From Lachnospiraceae bacterium (lineage in GTDB: Bacteria > Bacillota > Clostridia > Lachnospirales > Lachnospiraceae), in assembly GCA_024693135.1 (NCBI GenBank), contig JAILLN010000026.1, forward strand, positions 1-45,035: a stretch of DNA of 45,035 nt, written 5' to 3'. The notes beneath the pieces are model-generated. The model saw nothing but the letters and a program-made list of their open reading frames with translations. It had not been told where the DNA came from and searched no databases. The position numbers and the translations under genes were made by a program. Shown here in pieces: positions 7,126 to 16,691 of the stretch; within the stretch, counting starts at the first letter, position 1, and each line of letters opens with the position of its first letter.

Positions 7126-8331
7126 ATGAATTCAAAGGGTGAGATCTGTATCGGCACTGTGGGAGCGGGGCGTGCGACGGAGCTCCATATGGAGGGGCTG
7201 CAGCGCTTCAGCGGCGTGCCGGTATGCTTCAAGCATATCACGGCCAGGAGATTTGAACAGGTCAACGAGGCAAAGGAGAGATTCGGATTTCTGAATGCTT
7301 CCCTGGATTTTGAGGATATCCTGAAGGATGAGGAGATCGATATCGTGGATATCTGTACGCCTCCCTATGCCCATGACAGGATGATCCGGGAGGTGCTCAA
7401 CGCGGGGAAGCATGTGATCTGTGAAAAGCCTCTGACCGGCTATTTCGGAAAAGAGGGGGAAGACGAAGAAGCCGTCGGATTGAATACCTCCCGGAAGGAA
7501 ATGTATGAAAACGTCATCCATTCCATGAACGAGCTGCGCCGGGCGGTGGAGCAGTCAGACAGGAAGTTCATGTATGCGGAGAACTTTGTCTATGCTCCGG
7601 CTGTGGTCAAGGCATCCGAGATCATCCGCAAAAAGAAGAGCAGGATACTTTACGCGAAGGGCGAGGAGAGCCTGAAGGGATCCAGCTCGCCGGTGGCGGG
7701 GCTTTGGAGCAAGACGGGCGGCGGGACCTTTATGCGGACCGGCACCCATCCCATGTGTGCGATATTGTGGCTGAAGAGGCAGGAAGCCCAGGCCAGGGGA
7801 GAGGATATCCGGGTAAAGAGTGTATTTGCGGACATGAGCCGGATCACTCCCATGCTCACCCCTTATGAACACAGGCATATCGCGGCGGATCCCCGGGACG
7901 TGGAGGACTGCGGCACCGCGATCCTGACCTTTACGGACGGCACAAAGGCAGTGATCATCGCTACAGATACCCTGCTTGGGGGAAGCCGGAACTATGTGGA
8001 GCTTTATTGCAACGATGCGGTGATCAACTGCAAGCTGACTATGTCCGATCTGATGAGCACCTATTTCCTGGATGAGGATAACCTGGAGGACGTATATATC
8101 TCCGAGATGCTTCCCGGGAAATGCGGATGGAACAATCCCTTCCTGGAGGATGAGATCCTCCGCGGCTATACCGATGAGATGAGGGATTTTATTGAAAGCG
8201 TATATTATGACAGAGAGCCGAAATCCGGGTTTGAGCTGGCTTATGATACCACGAAGATCATTTATGCGGCTTACCTTTCTTCTGAATTGGGCAGGGCCGT
8301 ACAGTTTGATGAGGCAGGGGAGCTGATATGA
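7126..8331 (+). CDS. Gfo/Idh/MocA-family NAD(P)-dependent oxidoreductase
   Basis: 401 residues. The N-terminal Rossmann half begins GTVGAGRATELHMEGL, with DIVDICTPPYAHDRM and HVICEKPLTG. E-K-P is the family catalytic signature around residue 105. The C-terminal half is the alpha/beta substrate domain. These enzymes oxidise or reduce a hydroxyl or keto group on sugars, inositols and related polyols. An extra acidic segment (about residues 109-125) is inserted after the E-K-P motif. GGAGGG precedes the ATG. The stop overlaps the DAHP synthase start (ATGA), which points to a shared pathway. The substrate is unknown; a sugar nucleotide or a DAHP-derived intermediate are the two readings I consider. 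Confidence 0.8.
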   Translation: MNSKGEICIGTVGAGRATELHMEGLQRFSGVPVCFKHITARRFEQVNEAKERFGFLNASLDFEDILKDEEIDIVDICTPPYAHDRMIREVLNAGKHVICEKPLTGYFGKEGEDEEAVGLNTSRKEMYENVIHSMNELRRAVEQSDRKFMYAENFVYAPAVVKASEIIRKKKSRILYAKGEESLKGSSSPVAGLWSKTGGGTFMRTGTHPMCAILWLKRQEAQARGEDIRVKSVFADMSRITPMLTPYEHRHIAADPRDVEDCGTAILTFTDGTKAVIIATDTLLGGSRNYVELYCNDAVINCKLTMSDLMSTYFLDEDNLEDVYISEMLPGKCGWNNPFLEDEILRGYTDEMRDFIESVYYDREPKSGFELAYDTTKIIYAAYLSSELGRAVQFDEAGELI

Positions 8332-9359
8332 GGTTTGTGCAGAAGCTGCCGGATGCCAATGAGCTGATCAAGGAAAATCCCCTTACCGCAGAGGAGAAGA
8401 GCAGAAGGGAAGATCTGCTGTCCTCTCTCCGGGCGATCCTGTCCGGGAAGGACGGAAGAAAGATCCTGTGCATCGGCCCCTGCTCGGCAGACAGGGAAGA
8501 TGCCGTACTGGAGTATGCATACCGGCTTGCCTCCCTCAGGGAAAAGGTCAGGGATGTATTTCTGATCATCCCCAGGATCTATACCAGTAAGCCCAGGTCT
8601 ACCGGGACCGGCTATAAGGGAATGCTCCATCGCCCGGCCATTACCGGAAAGGATGATATCCTTGCGGGGGTCACGGCGGTAAGAAGCCTCCATCTCAAGG
8701 TGATCCGGGAGACCGGCTTTTTTGGCGCGGATGAGATGCTTTATCCGGAGAGCGCTTATTATATTTTCGACTTGCTTTCCTATATCGCGGTGGGAGCCCG
8801 TTCCGTGGAGGATCAGGGCCACCGGATGGCGGCCAGCGGGCTGGATATCCCGGTGGGAATGAAGAATCCTCTGAGCGGGGATATGACGGCAGTCTTAAAT
8901 TCCGTACTGGCGGCGCAGACAGCCCAGACCATGATATACCGCGGGTGGGAGGTCCAGACAGACGGCAATGCTTATGCACATGCGATCCTCAGGGGATATT
9001 CGGATGTATCCGGAAAAGCCAGGCCCAACTATCATTATGAGAGCCTGTGTGAATTCTATGACCTGTATTCCAAGATGGCGCTGAAAAATATCTCGGTCAT
9101 GATCGACTGCAACCATGGGAATTCGGGAAAGCATTATGAAGAGCAGATCCGGATCGCGAAGGAAGTGCTTTCGGTATGCAGGGACTATCCTTCCCTGAAC
9201 CGGTTTGTAAAGGGGCTGATGATCGAAAGCTATCTTGAGGATGGTTCCCAGATCCTGGGCGGAGGCGTATTTGGGAAATCGGTGACGGATCCATGCCTTG
9301 GATGGGATAAAACAGAACGGCTGGTTTTAGAGCTGGCCGAAATGAGGGAGAGCGGATGA
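8328..9359 (+). CDS. Class I (AroG-like) 3-deoxy-7-phosphoheptulonate synthase
   Basis: 343 residues, near the length of AroG (about 350). The family condenses phosphoenolpyruvate with erythrose 4-phosphate to give DAHP. Metal and substrate residues all appear: Cys in CIGPCSADRED, the PEP site SKPRSTGTGYKG (AroG has KPRTTVGWKG), His in MIDCNHGNSGKH, Glu in LMIESYLEDGSQ and Asp in VTDPCLGWD. It should therefore be catalytically competent. It is not with other aro genes but sits between a Gfo/Idh oxidoreductase and an ATP-grasp enzyme, overlapping each by four bases, inside a glycan operon. A dedicated role in making a 3-deoxy-heptulosonate-derived sugar or small molecule is inferred; supplying the ordinary shikimate pathway remains possible. 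Confidence 0.82.
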   Translation: MRFVQKLPDANELIKENPLTAEEKSRREDLLSSLRAILSGKDGRKILCIGPCSADREDAVLEYAYRLASLREKVRDVFLIIPRIYTSKPRSTGTGYKGMLHRPAITGKDDILAGVTAVRSLHLKVIRETGFFGADEMLYPESAYYIFDLLSYIAVGARSVEDQGHRMAASGLDIPVGMKNPLSGDMTAVLNSVLAAQTAQTMIYRGWEVQTDGNAYAHAILRGYSDVSGKARPNYHYESLCEFYDLYSKMALKNISVMIDCNHGNSGKHYEEQIRIAKEVLSVCRDYPSLNRFVKGLMIESYLEDGSQILGGGVFGKSVTDPCLGWDKTERLVLELAEMRESG

Positions 9360-10546
9360 ACGGGAATACCGTACTGGTCACAGGGGGAAGCCATGCAGAG
9401 CTTCCCATGATAAAGGCCTTGCATGAAATGGGCTTTCGGGTCATTACCACGGGAAATAATACGGAGGGCCTGGGGCATAAGGAGGCGGATGAGTATGTGC
9501 CGGGAGATTTTTCCGACCCGGCTTTCGTACTGGAGCTTGCAAAGGAAAAAAAGGTATCCGGGATCGTTTCCGGATGCAATGATTTCGCCTATCTATCGAC
9601 AGCCTATGCGGCTCAGGAGCTGGGGCTTCCGGGCCATGACGATCATGAAACGTCGAAGGACATTCATCACAAGGACCGCTTCCGCAGCCTGTGCAAAAAA
9701 TGCGGTGCCAGGATCCCGGATTTCTTCTCCTTCACGAAGCCGGAGGGGACAAGAGACCGGTGCGAAGGGCTGGGATATCCTCTGATCATAAAGCCCATCG
9801 ACCTGACGGGAGGAAAGGGGGTCCGGATCTGCCATGATTACCGGGAGGTCATGGAGGCGTTTGAAGAAGCCAGGAGGTGGTCCAGACAGCCCAGATTTCT
9901 GGCAGAGCAGATGATCCAGGGGGAAAACCATGGCGTATCTGCCCTGGTGGTGAAGGCAGAGGTGAGGTTTGCCTTTTTTGACAATGAGGAATACTATCTG
10001 AATCCCTACCTGGTATCCGGTGCATATTATCCTTCTTCCCTGACGGAAGAAACGAAACACATGATCATCCGGGATATCGAACGGATCTCGGCCCAGGCGG
10101 GACTGGTGGACGGCCTTTTCCATTGCCAATGCATCGTACAGGAAGACGGCACGCCTTACCTGATCGATCCCTGCAGGCGTGCGCCGGGGGATCTGTATCT
10201 TAAGCTGGTGGAGCTTGGAACCGGGATCCCCTATGCAAGGTTCATCGTCCAGGCGGAGCTTGGCCTGGGGCTTGAGGAGGCGCTTCAGGGGATCGTCCCC
10301 CAGGAAAACTGCATCGCAAGAGAATGCATCATGGCTTCCGAAAACGGAAGGGTGGAGCGCATCGTGATAGAGGAGGAGCTGAAGCAGTATGTAACGGAAT
10401 CCCTGATCTGGGGAAACATTGGCGAGATCATCGAGGATTATATGAAATATAAAGCGGGCATTGTGTTCTTTTCCTTTCCTTCAAGGGACGTGATGGAAAA
10501 GGCCCTTGCCCGGCTCCGGTCGGATATGCGCATTGAGGTGAGTTAG
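9356..10546 (+). CDS. ATP-grasp ligase
   Basis: 396 residues. An N-terminal Rossmann-like domain starts NTVLVTGGSHAELPMIKAL. The ATP-grasp core follows: GYPLIIKPIDLTGGKGVRI (the ATP-binding Lys and Gly-rich loop), LAEQMIQGENHGVSALV, and the metal site region YLIDPCRRAPGDLY, where family members usually read E-x-N-x-R-x-G. ATP-grasp enzymes join a carboxylate to an amine or thiol through an acylphosphate. The gene is coupled by ATGA overlap to the DAHP synthase and abuts the next GT2 gene, so the ligase probably acts on the carboxylate product of that pair, for example by amidating it with an amino acid. Substrate identity is not visible. Confidence 0.78.
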   Translation: MNGNTVLVTGGSHAELPMIKALHEMGFRVITTGNNTEGLGHKEADEYVPGDFSDPAFVLELAKEKKVSGIVSGCNDFAYLSTAYAAQELGLPGHDDHETSKDIHHKDRFRSLCKKCGARIPDFFSFTKPEGTRDRCEGLGYPLIIKPIDLTGGKGVRICHDYREVMEAFEEARRWSRQPRFLAEQMIQGENHGVSALVVKAEVRFAFFDNEEYYLNPYLVSGAYYPSSLTEETKHMIIRDIERISAQAGLVDGLFHCQCIVQEDGTPYLIDPCRRAPGDLYLKLVELGTGIPYARFIVQAELGLGLEEALQGIVPQENCIARECIMASENGRVERIVIEEELKQYVTESLIWGNIGEIIEDYMKYKAGIVFFSFPSRDVMEKALARLRSDMRIEVS

Positions 10547-11500
10547 ATGGATAATGGCAAAGAACGCTTAAGCTTCGTGATCCCCTGCTATAATTCACAG
10601 GATACGATCAGGGATGTGGTCGCAGAGCTGAAGGAAGAGGTCCGGAAAAGAGACGGATACGAATATGAGATCATATTGGTCTGTGACGGCTCCAAAGACC
10701 GCACCTGGCAGGTGATCGCAGAGATGGCTGATGCAGACAGCAGGATCGTGGCTGTGAATTTCTCCAAGAATTTCGGCCAGGCTTCTGCCCTGATGTATGC
10801 TTACCGGGAGAGCCGGGGGGATATCGTCATTAATCTGGATGATGACGGACAGATGCCGGTGGAGTCGATCTATGATCTGGTGGATGCGATCCATGAAGGA
10901 TATGACGTGGTATTCGGCCGGTATGATACCATCCATCAGCACGGCTGGCGCAATATCGGATCCTGGATCAACTACCGCATGGAGCGTACCATGATCGGAC
11001 TGCCGGAGGGCATACGTCCCTCAAGTTTCTGGGCAGGAAGGCGCTTCATCATCGACGAGGCGGCGAAGTATGTGGGGCCTTATCCGTATATCGCAGGGCT
11101 TTTGCTGCGTGTCACAAAGAACCTGAAAAATGTGCCGGTCAAACACAGGGAGAGGGCTTCCGGACAATCCGGATACTCCATGAGGAAGCTGATCCGGCTT
11201 TGGATGAACGGCTTCACGGCTTTTTCCGTCATGCCCTTAAGGGCGGCCACGGTGATGGGATTTGCATTCGCCATGATCGGGATTGTATTCAGTGTCATCC
11301 TGGTCATCCGCAAGCTGATCAATCCCAGCATGATCGTCGGATATACTTCCACGATCGTGGCCCTGCTGATTTTCGGCGGCATCCAGATGCTGATGATCGG
11401 TATGCTGGGGGAGTATGTGGGCAGGATCTATATGAGCATAAACGGCACTCCCCAGAGCATCATCCGGGACAAGATCGACAGGCGGGATAAGGGAGAATGA
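10547..11500 (+). CDS. Polyprenyl-phosphate glycosyltransferase (GT2, DPM1/GtrB/ArnC-like)
   Basis: 317 residues. The cytoplasmic GT-A domain has LSFVIPCYNSQDTI, LVCDGSKDRTWQV, NFSKNFGQASALMYAY and the D-x-D in VINLDDDGQMP. It ends in two transmembrane helices (about residues 230-300), with GMLGEYVGRIYMSINGTPQ as the usual family tail. Such enzymes load a sugar onto undecaprenyl phosphate; the lipid-sugar is then flipped and used by a GT-C enzyme outside. The neighbouring membrane protein (11497) is a natural partner. The gene starts on the base after the ATP-grasp stop and ends with a 4-base overlap, so it belongs to the same operon. A close-fold relative lies at 27629. Confidence 0.85.
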   Translation: MDNGKERLSFVIPCYNSQDTIRDVVAELKEEVRKRDGYEYEIILVCDGSKDRTWQVIAEMADADSRIVAVNFSKNFGQASALMYAYRESRGDIVINLDDDGQMPVESIYDLVDAIHEGYDVVFGRYDTIHQHGWRNIGSWINYRMERTMIGLPEGIRPSSFWAGRRFIIDEAAKYVGPYPYIAGLLLRVTKNLKNVPVKHRERASGQSGYSMRKLIRLWMNGFTAFSVMPLRAATVMGFAFAMIGIVFSVILVIRKLINPSMIVGYTSTIVALLIFGGIQMLMIGMLGEYVGRIYMSINGTPQSIIRDKIDRRDKGE

Positions 11501-13182
11501 GAAATAAGCTGCTGAATCTTTTCGGCATTTTGCTGGCATTATATACTGTCTTTCTTATCTGCGGGATGGCCTTTCATTCTTTTTCGGAGATCTCCGTACC
11601 CAATGAATATCAGGAAGTATCCAATATCCAGGTAGCACGGTCCTTTTATGATGGGATCAATCCCTATACGTTAAAGAATGCAGTCGGCGGGGAAGAGCCG
11701 GGGGTCGTATATCCCTATGGCCCGGTATATCCCCTTCTGTGTGCCTTTGCTGCACGCCTCTTTTCCATGGATCTGATCTTCTCCGGCTATCTGGTAAGCT
11801 TTCTTGCGATGCTGCTTTCGGCCGCCCTCGGCGCATGGATGGTAAAGGAGCAGACACGGACGCTGTTTGCACCACTGGCGGCATTTCCGCTTTTGATCAA
11901 CTGTACCTGGAGGTATGGATATATCAATGCCGTGCCGGATGCATTGGCATTTCTGTGGGTCATGCTGGCTCTGCTGATCGAAACAAGAAAGAAATGCCGT
12001 TTCAGGGAGCTTCTTGAAGTGCTTTTGATCCTGCTGGCATTTTATACCAAGATATATATGGCATACATCGCCCTGCCGCTTTTTCTGCTGAAGCTGATGC
12101 GAAAAAAGAAGGATGCCTTGAAGTTTGCGCTGCTGGGTCTTTTGATCGGGGCCGCTTCGATCGTGGTCGTTTCGGCAGCCTGCCCCCTGCTTTGGACTTA
12201 TTCGGTATACATGCTGATGGGGCTTCACGGAATCACGGACGAGGAGTATGCGGCCACAGTCAACCGGATCTCCTCCGCCGCTCCAGGACAGCTGCAGGAG
12301 ATGATCGAGGTCCTCACCTTCCAGAATGAAAAGGATCCTATCGGGGGGCTTGGATATGAAGGGCTCCAGCTCAGATCCCTGGGCGGTATTTTTATCTTCT
12401 TTTTTCTCGGAGCCGTTGCATTGGTCTATGGACTGCTTCGGAAGAAATCCTCCAAGGCCACGGACTATCAGCTCCTGATGCTTCTGACCCTGCTGGTTTC
12501 CGTGCCGGTCATGGCCGTCCTCGGCTCCAATGGCGGGGCCTGGCTTTCCTACTACCTGCAGATACAGATCCCGGCATTGGTCATGGTTGTGATCCCTTTC
12601 CTGGAGGAGAAGGCTCTATGCCCGCAGGGGATTAAGCTTCAGGCAGCCTGGACTGTTTTCCTGTGTCTGTCCCTTGTTTTTACGTTATATCGTACAGACC
12701 GGAGGCTGCCCTATTATTATATGACGGAGGATCAAAAGCAGGTCTGGGCGGATGCCTACGGCCTCTTAGATGAATATCTGGAGGAAGGGGAGATCTATTA
12801 TTCTCCGGTCTTGGCTTTCCATGCAGAAAAAAACGGGCAATACTACTACAACAACGGATTTGTGGGGGGCTCCGGATCCAGGCGCAGATATGTGGAGTGG
12901 ACACTGGTAAAATGGGAGCAGGTTCTTTTCCCGCCTGCGGGAGAGTATCTAAAAAAGCACATCTCCTTCCAGGAGGAGCTGAAGGAAAAGATCCGTGCCG
13001 GGGATTATGCGATGATAACGGCTACATGGAGCAGAGGGGGATCCGACCGGGTCATCTCGGTCCAGGACGTGGAGGAGGGTCCCTACCGACTTTTGAAGGA
13101 GACAGACATGCCCATGAGCAGGGAAGATTTTGTGATATCGTATTATATCAGGACAGGAGGCAGCAATGGGAAGGATCAATAA
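11497..13182 (+). CDS. GT-C-like polytopic membrane protein
   Basis: 561 residues with about ten hydrophobic helices and a large hydrophilic C-terminal part (from about residue 400). After the first helix an extracytoplasmic loop reads NEYQEVSNIQVARSFYDGIN followed by PY, which resembles the first loop of GT39/GT87-type transferases, where acidic residues and a d-G-x-x-P-Y motif are typical. GT-C enzymes use polyprenyl-phosphate sugars on the outer face of the membrane. The position directly after a GtrB-like gene, with ATGA overlap, supports that role. No confident family name can be given. The end overlaps the FkbM gene by 17 bases. Confidence 0.65.
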   Translation: MRNKLLNLFGILLALYTVFLICGMAFHSFSEISVPNEYQEVSNIQVARSFYDGINPYTLKNAVGGEEPGVVYPYGPVYPLLCAFAARLFSMDLIFSGYLVSFLAMLLSAALGAWMVKEQTRTLFAPLAAFPLLINCTWRYGYINAVPDALAFLWVMLALLIETRKKCRFRELLEVLLILLAFYTKIYMAYIALPLFLLKLMRKKKDALKFALLGLLIGAASIVVVSAACPLLWTYSVYMLMGLHGITDEEYAATVNRISSAAPGQLQEMIEVLTFQNEKDPIGGLGYEGLQLRSLGGIFIFFFLGAVALVYGLLRKKSSKATDYQLLMLLTLLVSVPVMAVLGSNGGAWLSYYLQIQIPALVMVVIPFLEEKALCPQGIKLQAAWTVFLCLSLVFTLYRTDRRLPYYYMTEDQKQVWADAYGLLDEYLEEGEIYYSPVLAFHAEKNGQYYYNNGFVGGSGSRRRYVEWTLVKWEQVLFPPAGEYLKKHISFQEELKEKIRAGDYAMITATWSRGGSDRVISVQDVEEGPYRLLKETDMPMSREDFVISYYIRTGGSNGKDQ

Positions 13183-13867
13183 AAAATACCGGAAATGGAT
13201 GTCCTGTACGCCTTTATACAATGTGGCGAAGGCTCTGTCGGGGGGAGTGCAGTACCTCCGGCTCAGTCCGCTGGAAAAGGCATATTTCTGGTATATGCAT
13301 GACGGGGGAGAGGAGATCCGGTTTGATTACGCGATCCGGGATGAAGACGTGGTGATGGACCTGGGGGGATACATGGGAGACTGGACCGCCGCCCTCCCGA
13401 ATCCGGACTGCAGGGTCTATCTTTTTGAGCCCATGAAGGAATTCGCGGAAGAATGCGAGAAGCGCTTTGCAGGAAGGGACAACATCCGCTGCTTTGCGGT
13501 TGGGCTCGATGCATCTACCCATGAGGCAGAGATCTCCAGGGAAGAGGACGGATCCTCCCAGTATCACAGCAAGGGAGAAAATGAAAAGGCGCAGTTTGTC
13601 GATATCGAGGAGTTTATGGATCAGCACGGCATACAGGAAGTGAAGCTGATCAAGATGAATATTGAGGGCGGGGAATACGATATCCTGGAGAAGCTTATCG
13701 CAGACGGAAGGATCCGGCAGTTTGACCATATCCAGATCCAGTTTCATGATATCCCTGAGATCCATGCCAGGGAAAGGATGAAAAAGATATGGGCCGGGCT
13801 GAAAAAGACCCACCGGCTGGAATGGGCGTACCGGCCGTTCATTCATGAAAGCTGGGCGAGGAAGTGA
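13166..13867 (+). CDS. FkbM-family SAM-dependent methyltransferase
   Basis: 233 residues. The S-adenosylmethionine site is DVVMDLGGYMGDWTAAL (motif I, D-x-G-x-x-x-G), followed by VYLFEPMKEFAEECEKRF and LIKMNIEGGEYDILEKL; E-P and N-I-E-G-x-E are FkbM signatures. FkbM enzymes O-methylate sugars or polyketides, and in polysaccharide operons they usually cap or decorate the glycan. An AGGAGG site lies before the ATG, inside the preceding gene. It is the last gene of the run that begins near 5094; a gap of 188 bases with its own promoter separates it from secA. Confidence 0.8.
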   Translation: MGRINKKYRKWMSCTPLYNVAKALSGGVQYLRLSPLEKAYFWYMHDGGEEIRFDYAIRDEDVVMDLGGYMGDWTAALPNPDCRVYLFEPMKEFAEECEKRFAGRDNIRCFAVGLDASTHEAEISREEDGSSQYHSKGENEKAQFVDIEEFMDQHGIQEVKLIKMNIEGGEYDILEKLIADGRIRQFDHIQIQFHDIPEIHARERMKKIWAGLKKTHRLEWAYRPFIHESWARK

Positions 13868-13889
13868 AAGCCGGGGGATAAGGAACTGG

Positions 13890-13919
13890 TTGCCTGCTTC
13901 TTATGATATGTGGTAAAAT
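13890..13919 (+). promoter_or_regulatory. Probable secA promoter
   Basis: TTGCCT (13890-13895) and TAAAAT (13914-13919) with an 18-base spacer, in the 188-base gap before secA. The leader would be about 130 bases long. Confidence 0.5.
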
Positions 13920-14055
13920 ATTTTTTACTGCGTGAAAAAGCCGCTATTCATGGCCGCTGACGGAAATGCGCTTACCGGATGCCTTCCGGCCTTGAAATAT
14001 ACTGGCGGAAAAAAGGCTTCTTTCAAGGGAAGCATTGACAGAGGGATGAGGAATC

Positions 14056-16638
14056 ATGAATCTGATTGAAAAAGTATTTGGAACCCACAGCGAACGGGAG
14101 CTGAAACGGATCGAGTCCACGGTGGATAAGATCGAATCCATGCGCGACGATATGATGAAGCTTTCGGACGATGCATTGAGGGACAAGACCGCAGAATTCA
14201 AGAAGAGATTTGCGGAGGGAGAAACCTTGGATGACCTGCTTCCGGAGGCCTTTGCCGTGGTCAGGGAAGCGGCCAGGCGGACGAGGAATATGGAGCACTT
14301 CCGGGTACAGCTCATCGGCGGCATCATCCTCCATCAGGGAAGGATCGCGGAGATGCGGACCGGTGAAGGAAAGACCCTGGTCTCTACCCTGCCGGCTTAT
14401 TTGAATGCCCTGGAAGGGCGCGGCGTCCATGTGGTCACGGTGAATGATTACCTGGCAAGCCGTGACGCGGAGTGGATGGGAGCCATCCACAATTTCCTGG
14501 GGCTCAGCGTAGGCTGCGTCCTAAACGGCATGACCAGTGAGGAGAGGCAGAAGCAGTACGCCTGCGACATTACCTATGTGACGAATAATGAGCTGGGCTT
14601 TGATTACCTCAGGGACAATATGGCGATCTATAAGAGCCAGCTGGTGCTCAGGGAGCTTCATTACTGCATCATCGATGAGGTGGACTCCGTCCTGATCGAC
14701 GAAGCCAGGACTCCCCTTATCATTTCCGGCCAGTCCGGCAAGTCCACCAGGATCTATGAGGCCTGCGACATGCTGGCCAGACAGCTGAAGCGTGGCGAGG
14801 CTTCCAGCGATAAGCTTTCGAAGATGGACGCCATCATGGGGGTGGAGATCGAGGAGACCGGCGATTTCATCGTGAATGAAAAAGATCATCTCGTGAATCT
14901 CACGGAAGAGGGCGTGAAGAAGGTGGAGCAGTTCTTCCATCTGGAGAATTTTGCCGATGCGGAGAACCTGGAGATCCAGCATTGCATCATCCTGGCCTTG
15001 AGAGCCCATAACCTGATGGCAAGGGACAAGGATTATGTGGTAAAGGACGACCAGGTGCTGATCGTGGATGAGTTTACCGGAAGGATCATGCCGGGAAGGC
15101 GGTATTCCGATGGACTGCATCAGGCGATCGAGGCGAAGGAACATGTCAAGGTCAAGCGCGAAAGCAAGACCCTGGCTACCATCACCTTCCAGAATTTCTT
15201 CAATAAATTTGATAAGAAATGTGGCATGACCGGTACGGCCCTCACGGAGGAGAAGGAATTCCGGGAGATCTATGGAATGGATGTCATCACGATCCCCACG
15301 AATAAGCCCATTGCCCGTACCGACCTGCAGGATGCGGTATTTAAGACCAAGAAGGAAAAGTTCAAGGCCATCGTGGATGAGATCGACCGGATCCATCAGA
15401 CCGGGCAGCCGATCCTGGTGGGCACCATTACCATCGAGACCTCAGAGATGCTTTCCGGCATGCTTCATAAGCATGGCATCCATCATAACGTATTGAATGC
15501 GAAATTCCATGAGAAGGAAGCGGAGATCGTGGCGGATGCGGGGATCCATGGGGCGGTCACCATCGCTACCAACATGGCAGGCCGTGGTACGGATATCAAG
15601 CTGGATGAAGAGGCAAGGCAGGCGGGAGGACTCATGATCATCGGTACGGAAAGACACGAGGCCAGGCGTATCGACAATCAGCTCCGCGGCCGGTCCGGAC
15701 GTCAGGGAGATCCCGGCTGTTCCAGGTTTTATATTTCCCTGGAGGATGACCTCATGCGCCTTTTCGGCTCAGACCGGATGATGGCCGCCTTTGAGGCGCT
15801 GAATGTGCCGGAGGGTGAGCAGATCGAGCATAAGATGCTGACCAATGCCATAGAGCGTGCACAGAAGAAGATCGAGGACAATAACTTCGGCATCCGGAAG
15901 AACCTCTTGGAATATGACCGGGTGAATAATGAGCAGAGGGAAAAGATCTACGAAGAGCGGCGGAAGGTCCTGGACGGAGAGAGCATGCGGGATACCATCT
16001 ACCAGATGATCACGGATATCGCAGACAGTGCGGTAGATACCTGCGTGGGAGAGGACGGCAACTGGGAGGACTGGGATCTGGATGAGCTGAACTCCCTGCT
16101 TATTCCCATCATTCCCATAGACCGCCTCAAGACGCCGGACGTGAAGGGCATGAGCCGGAACGAATTGAAGCATTACCTGAAGGAAAAGGCCGTAAAGCTC
16201 TATGAGGATAAGGAAGCCCAGTTCCCGGATCCCGAGCAGGTCAGGGAGCTTGAGCGGGTGATCCTGCTGAAGGTCATCGACCGGAAATGGATGGATCATA
16301 TCGACGACATGGATCAGCTTCGCCAGGGCATCGGGCTGCAGGCCTTCGGGCAGAGGGATCCGGTGGTGGAATACAAGCTGACCGGCTTTGACATGTTCAA
16401 CAACATGATCGAGGCCATCCAGGAGGATACGGTGAGGCTCCTGCTCCATGTCAAGATCGAGGAGAAGGTGGAGAGGGAGCAGGTAGCGAAGCCTACCGGC
16501 ACCAATAAGGATGATACCGGGCCGAAGGCACCGAAAAAACGGGAGACACAGAAGGTATATCCGAACGATCCCTGCCCCTGTGGCAGCGGGAAGAAATTCA
16601 AGAACTGCCATGGACGTCCGGGAGCAGCTCCTTTGTGA
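14056..16638 (+). CDS. secA: Preprotein translocase ATPase SecA
   Basis: 860 residues, the usual length for Bacillota SecA. It drives secretory proteins through SecYEG by ATP hydrolysis. Seen in order: the Walker [10 protein letters not shown] (about residues 99-107), the preprotein-binding region, Walker [19 protein letters not shown], the second nucleotide domain with [12 protein letters not shown] and [13 protein letters not shown], the helical wing and scaffold ([18 protein letters not shown]), and a C-terminal zinc motif [14 protein letters not shown] that binds SecB or ribosomes. The start ATG follows GGGATGAGGA. A core gene, followed after 53 bases by prfB. Confidence 0.98.
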   Translation: MNLIEKVFGTHSERELKRIESTVDKIESMRDDMMKLSDDALRDKTAEFKKRFAEGETLDDLLPEAFAVVREAARRTRNMEHFRVQLIGGIILHQGRIAEMRTGEGKTLVSTLPAYLNALEGRGVHVVTVNDYLASRDAEWMGAIHNFLGLSVGCVLNGMTSEERQKQYACDITYVTNNELGFDYLRDNMAIYKSQLVLRELHYCIIDEVDSVLIDEARTPLIISGQSGKSTRIYEACDMLARQLKRGEASSDKLSKMDAIMGVEIEETGDFIVNEKDHLVNLTEEGVKKVEQFFHLENFADAENLEIQHCIILALRAHNLMARDKDYVVKDDQVLIVDEFTGRIMPGRRYSDGLHQAIEAKEHVKVKRESKTLATITFQNFFNKFDKKCGMTGTALTEEKEFREIYGMDVITIPTNKPIARTDLQDAVFKTKKEKFKAIVDEIDRIHQTGQPILVGTITIETSEMLSGMLHKHGIHHNVLNAKFHEKEAEIVADAGIHGAVTIATNMAGRGTDIKLDEEARQAGGLMIIGTERHEARRIDNQLRGRSGRQGDPGCSRFYISLEDDLMRLFGSDRMMAAFEALNVPEGEQIEHKMLTNAIERAQKKIEDNNFGIRKNLLEYDRVNNEQREKIYEERRKVLDGESMRDTIYQMITDIADSAVDTCVGEDGNWEDWDLDELNSLLIPIIPIDRLKTPDVKGMSRNELKHYLKEKAVKLYEDKEAQFPDPEQVRELERVILLKVIDRKWMDHIDDMDQLRQGIGLQAFGQRDPVVEYKLTGFDMFNNMIEAIQEDTVRLLLHVKIEEKVEREQVAKPTGTNKDDTGPKAPKKRETQKVYPNDPCPCGSGKKFKNCHGRPGAAPL

Positions 16639-16691
16639 CAGACTGAAAGCTTTTTCATGGTTTTCGGTGTTTTTTAGAAAGGAGCTTAAAA

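Noticed and set aside
14521..15396. 291-codon minus-strand open frame inside secA
   Set aside because: It is a shadow of a highly conserved gene with no recognisable motif or ribosome site.
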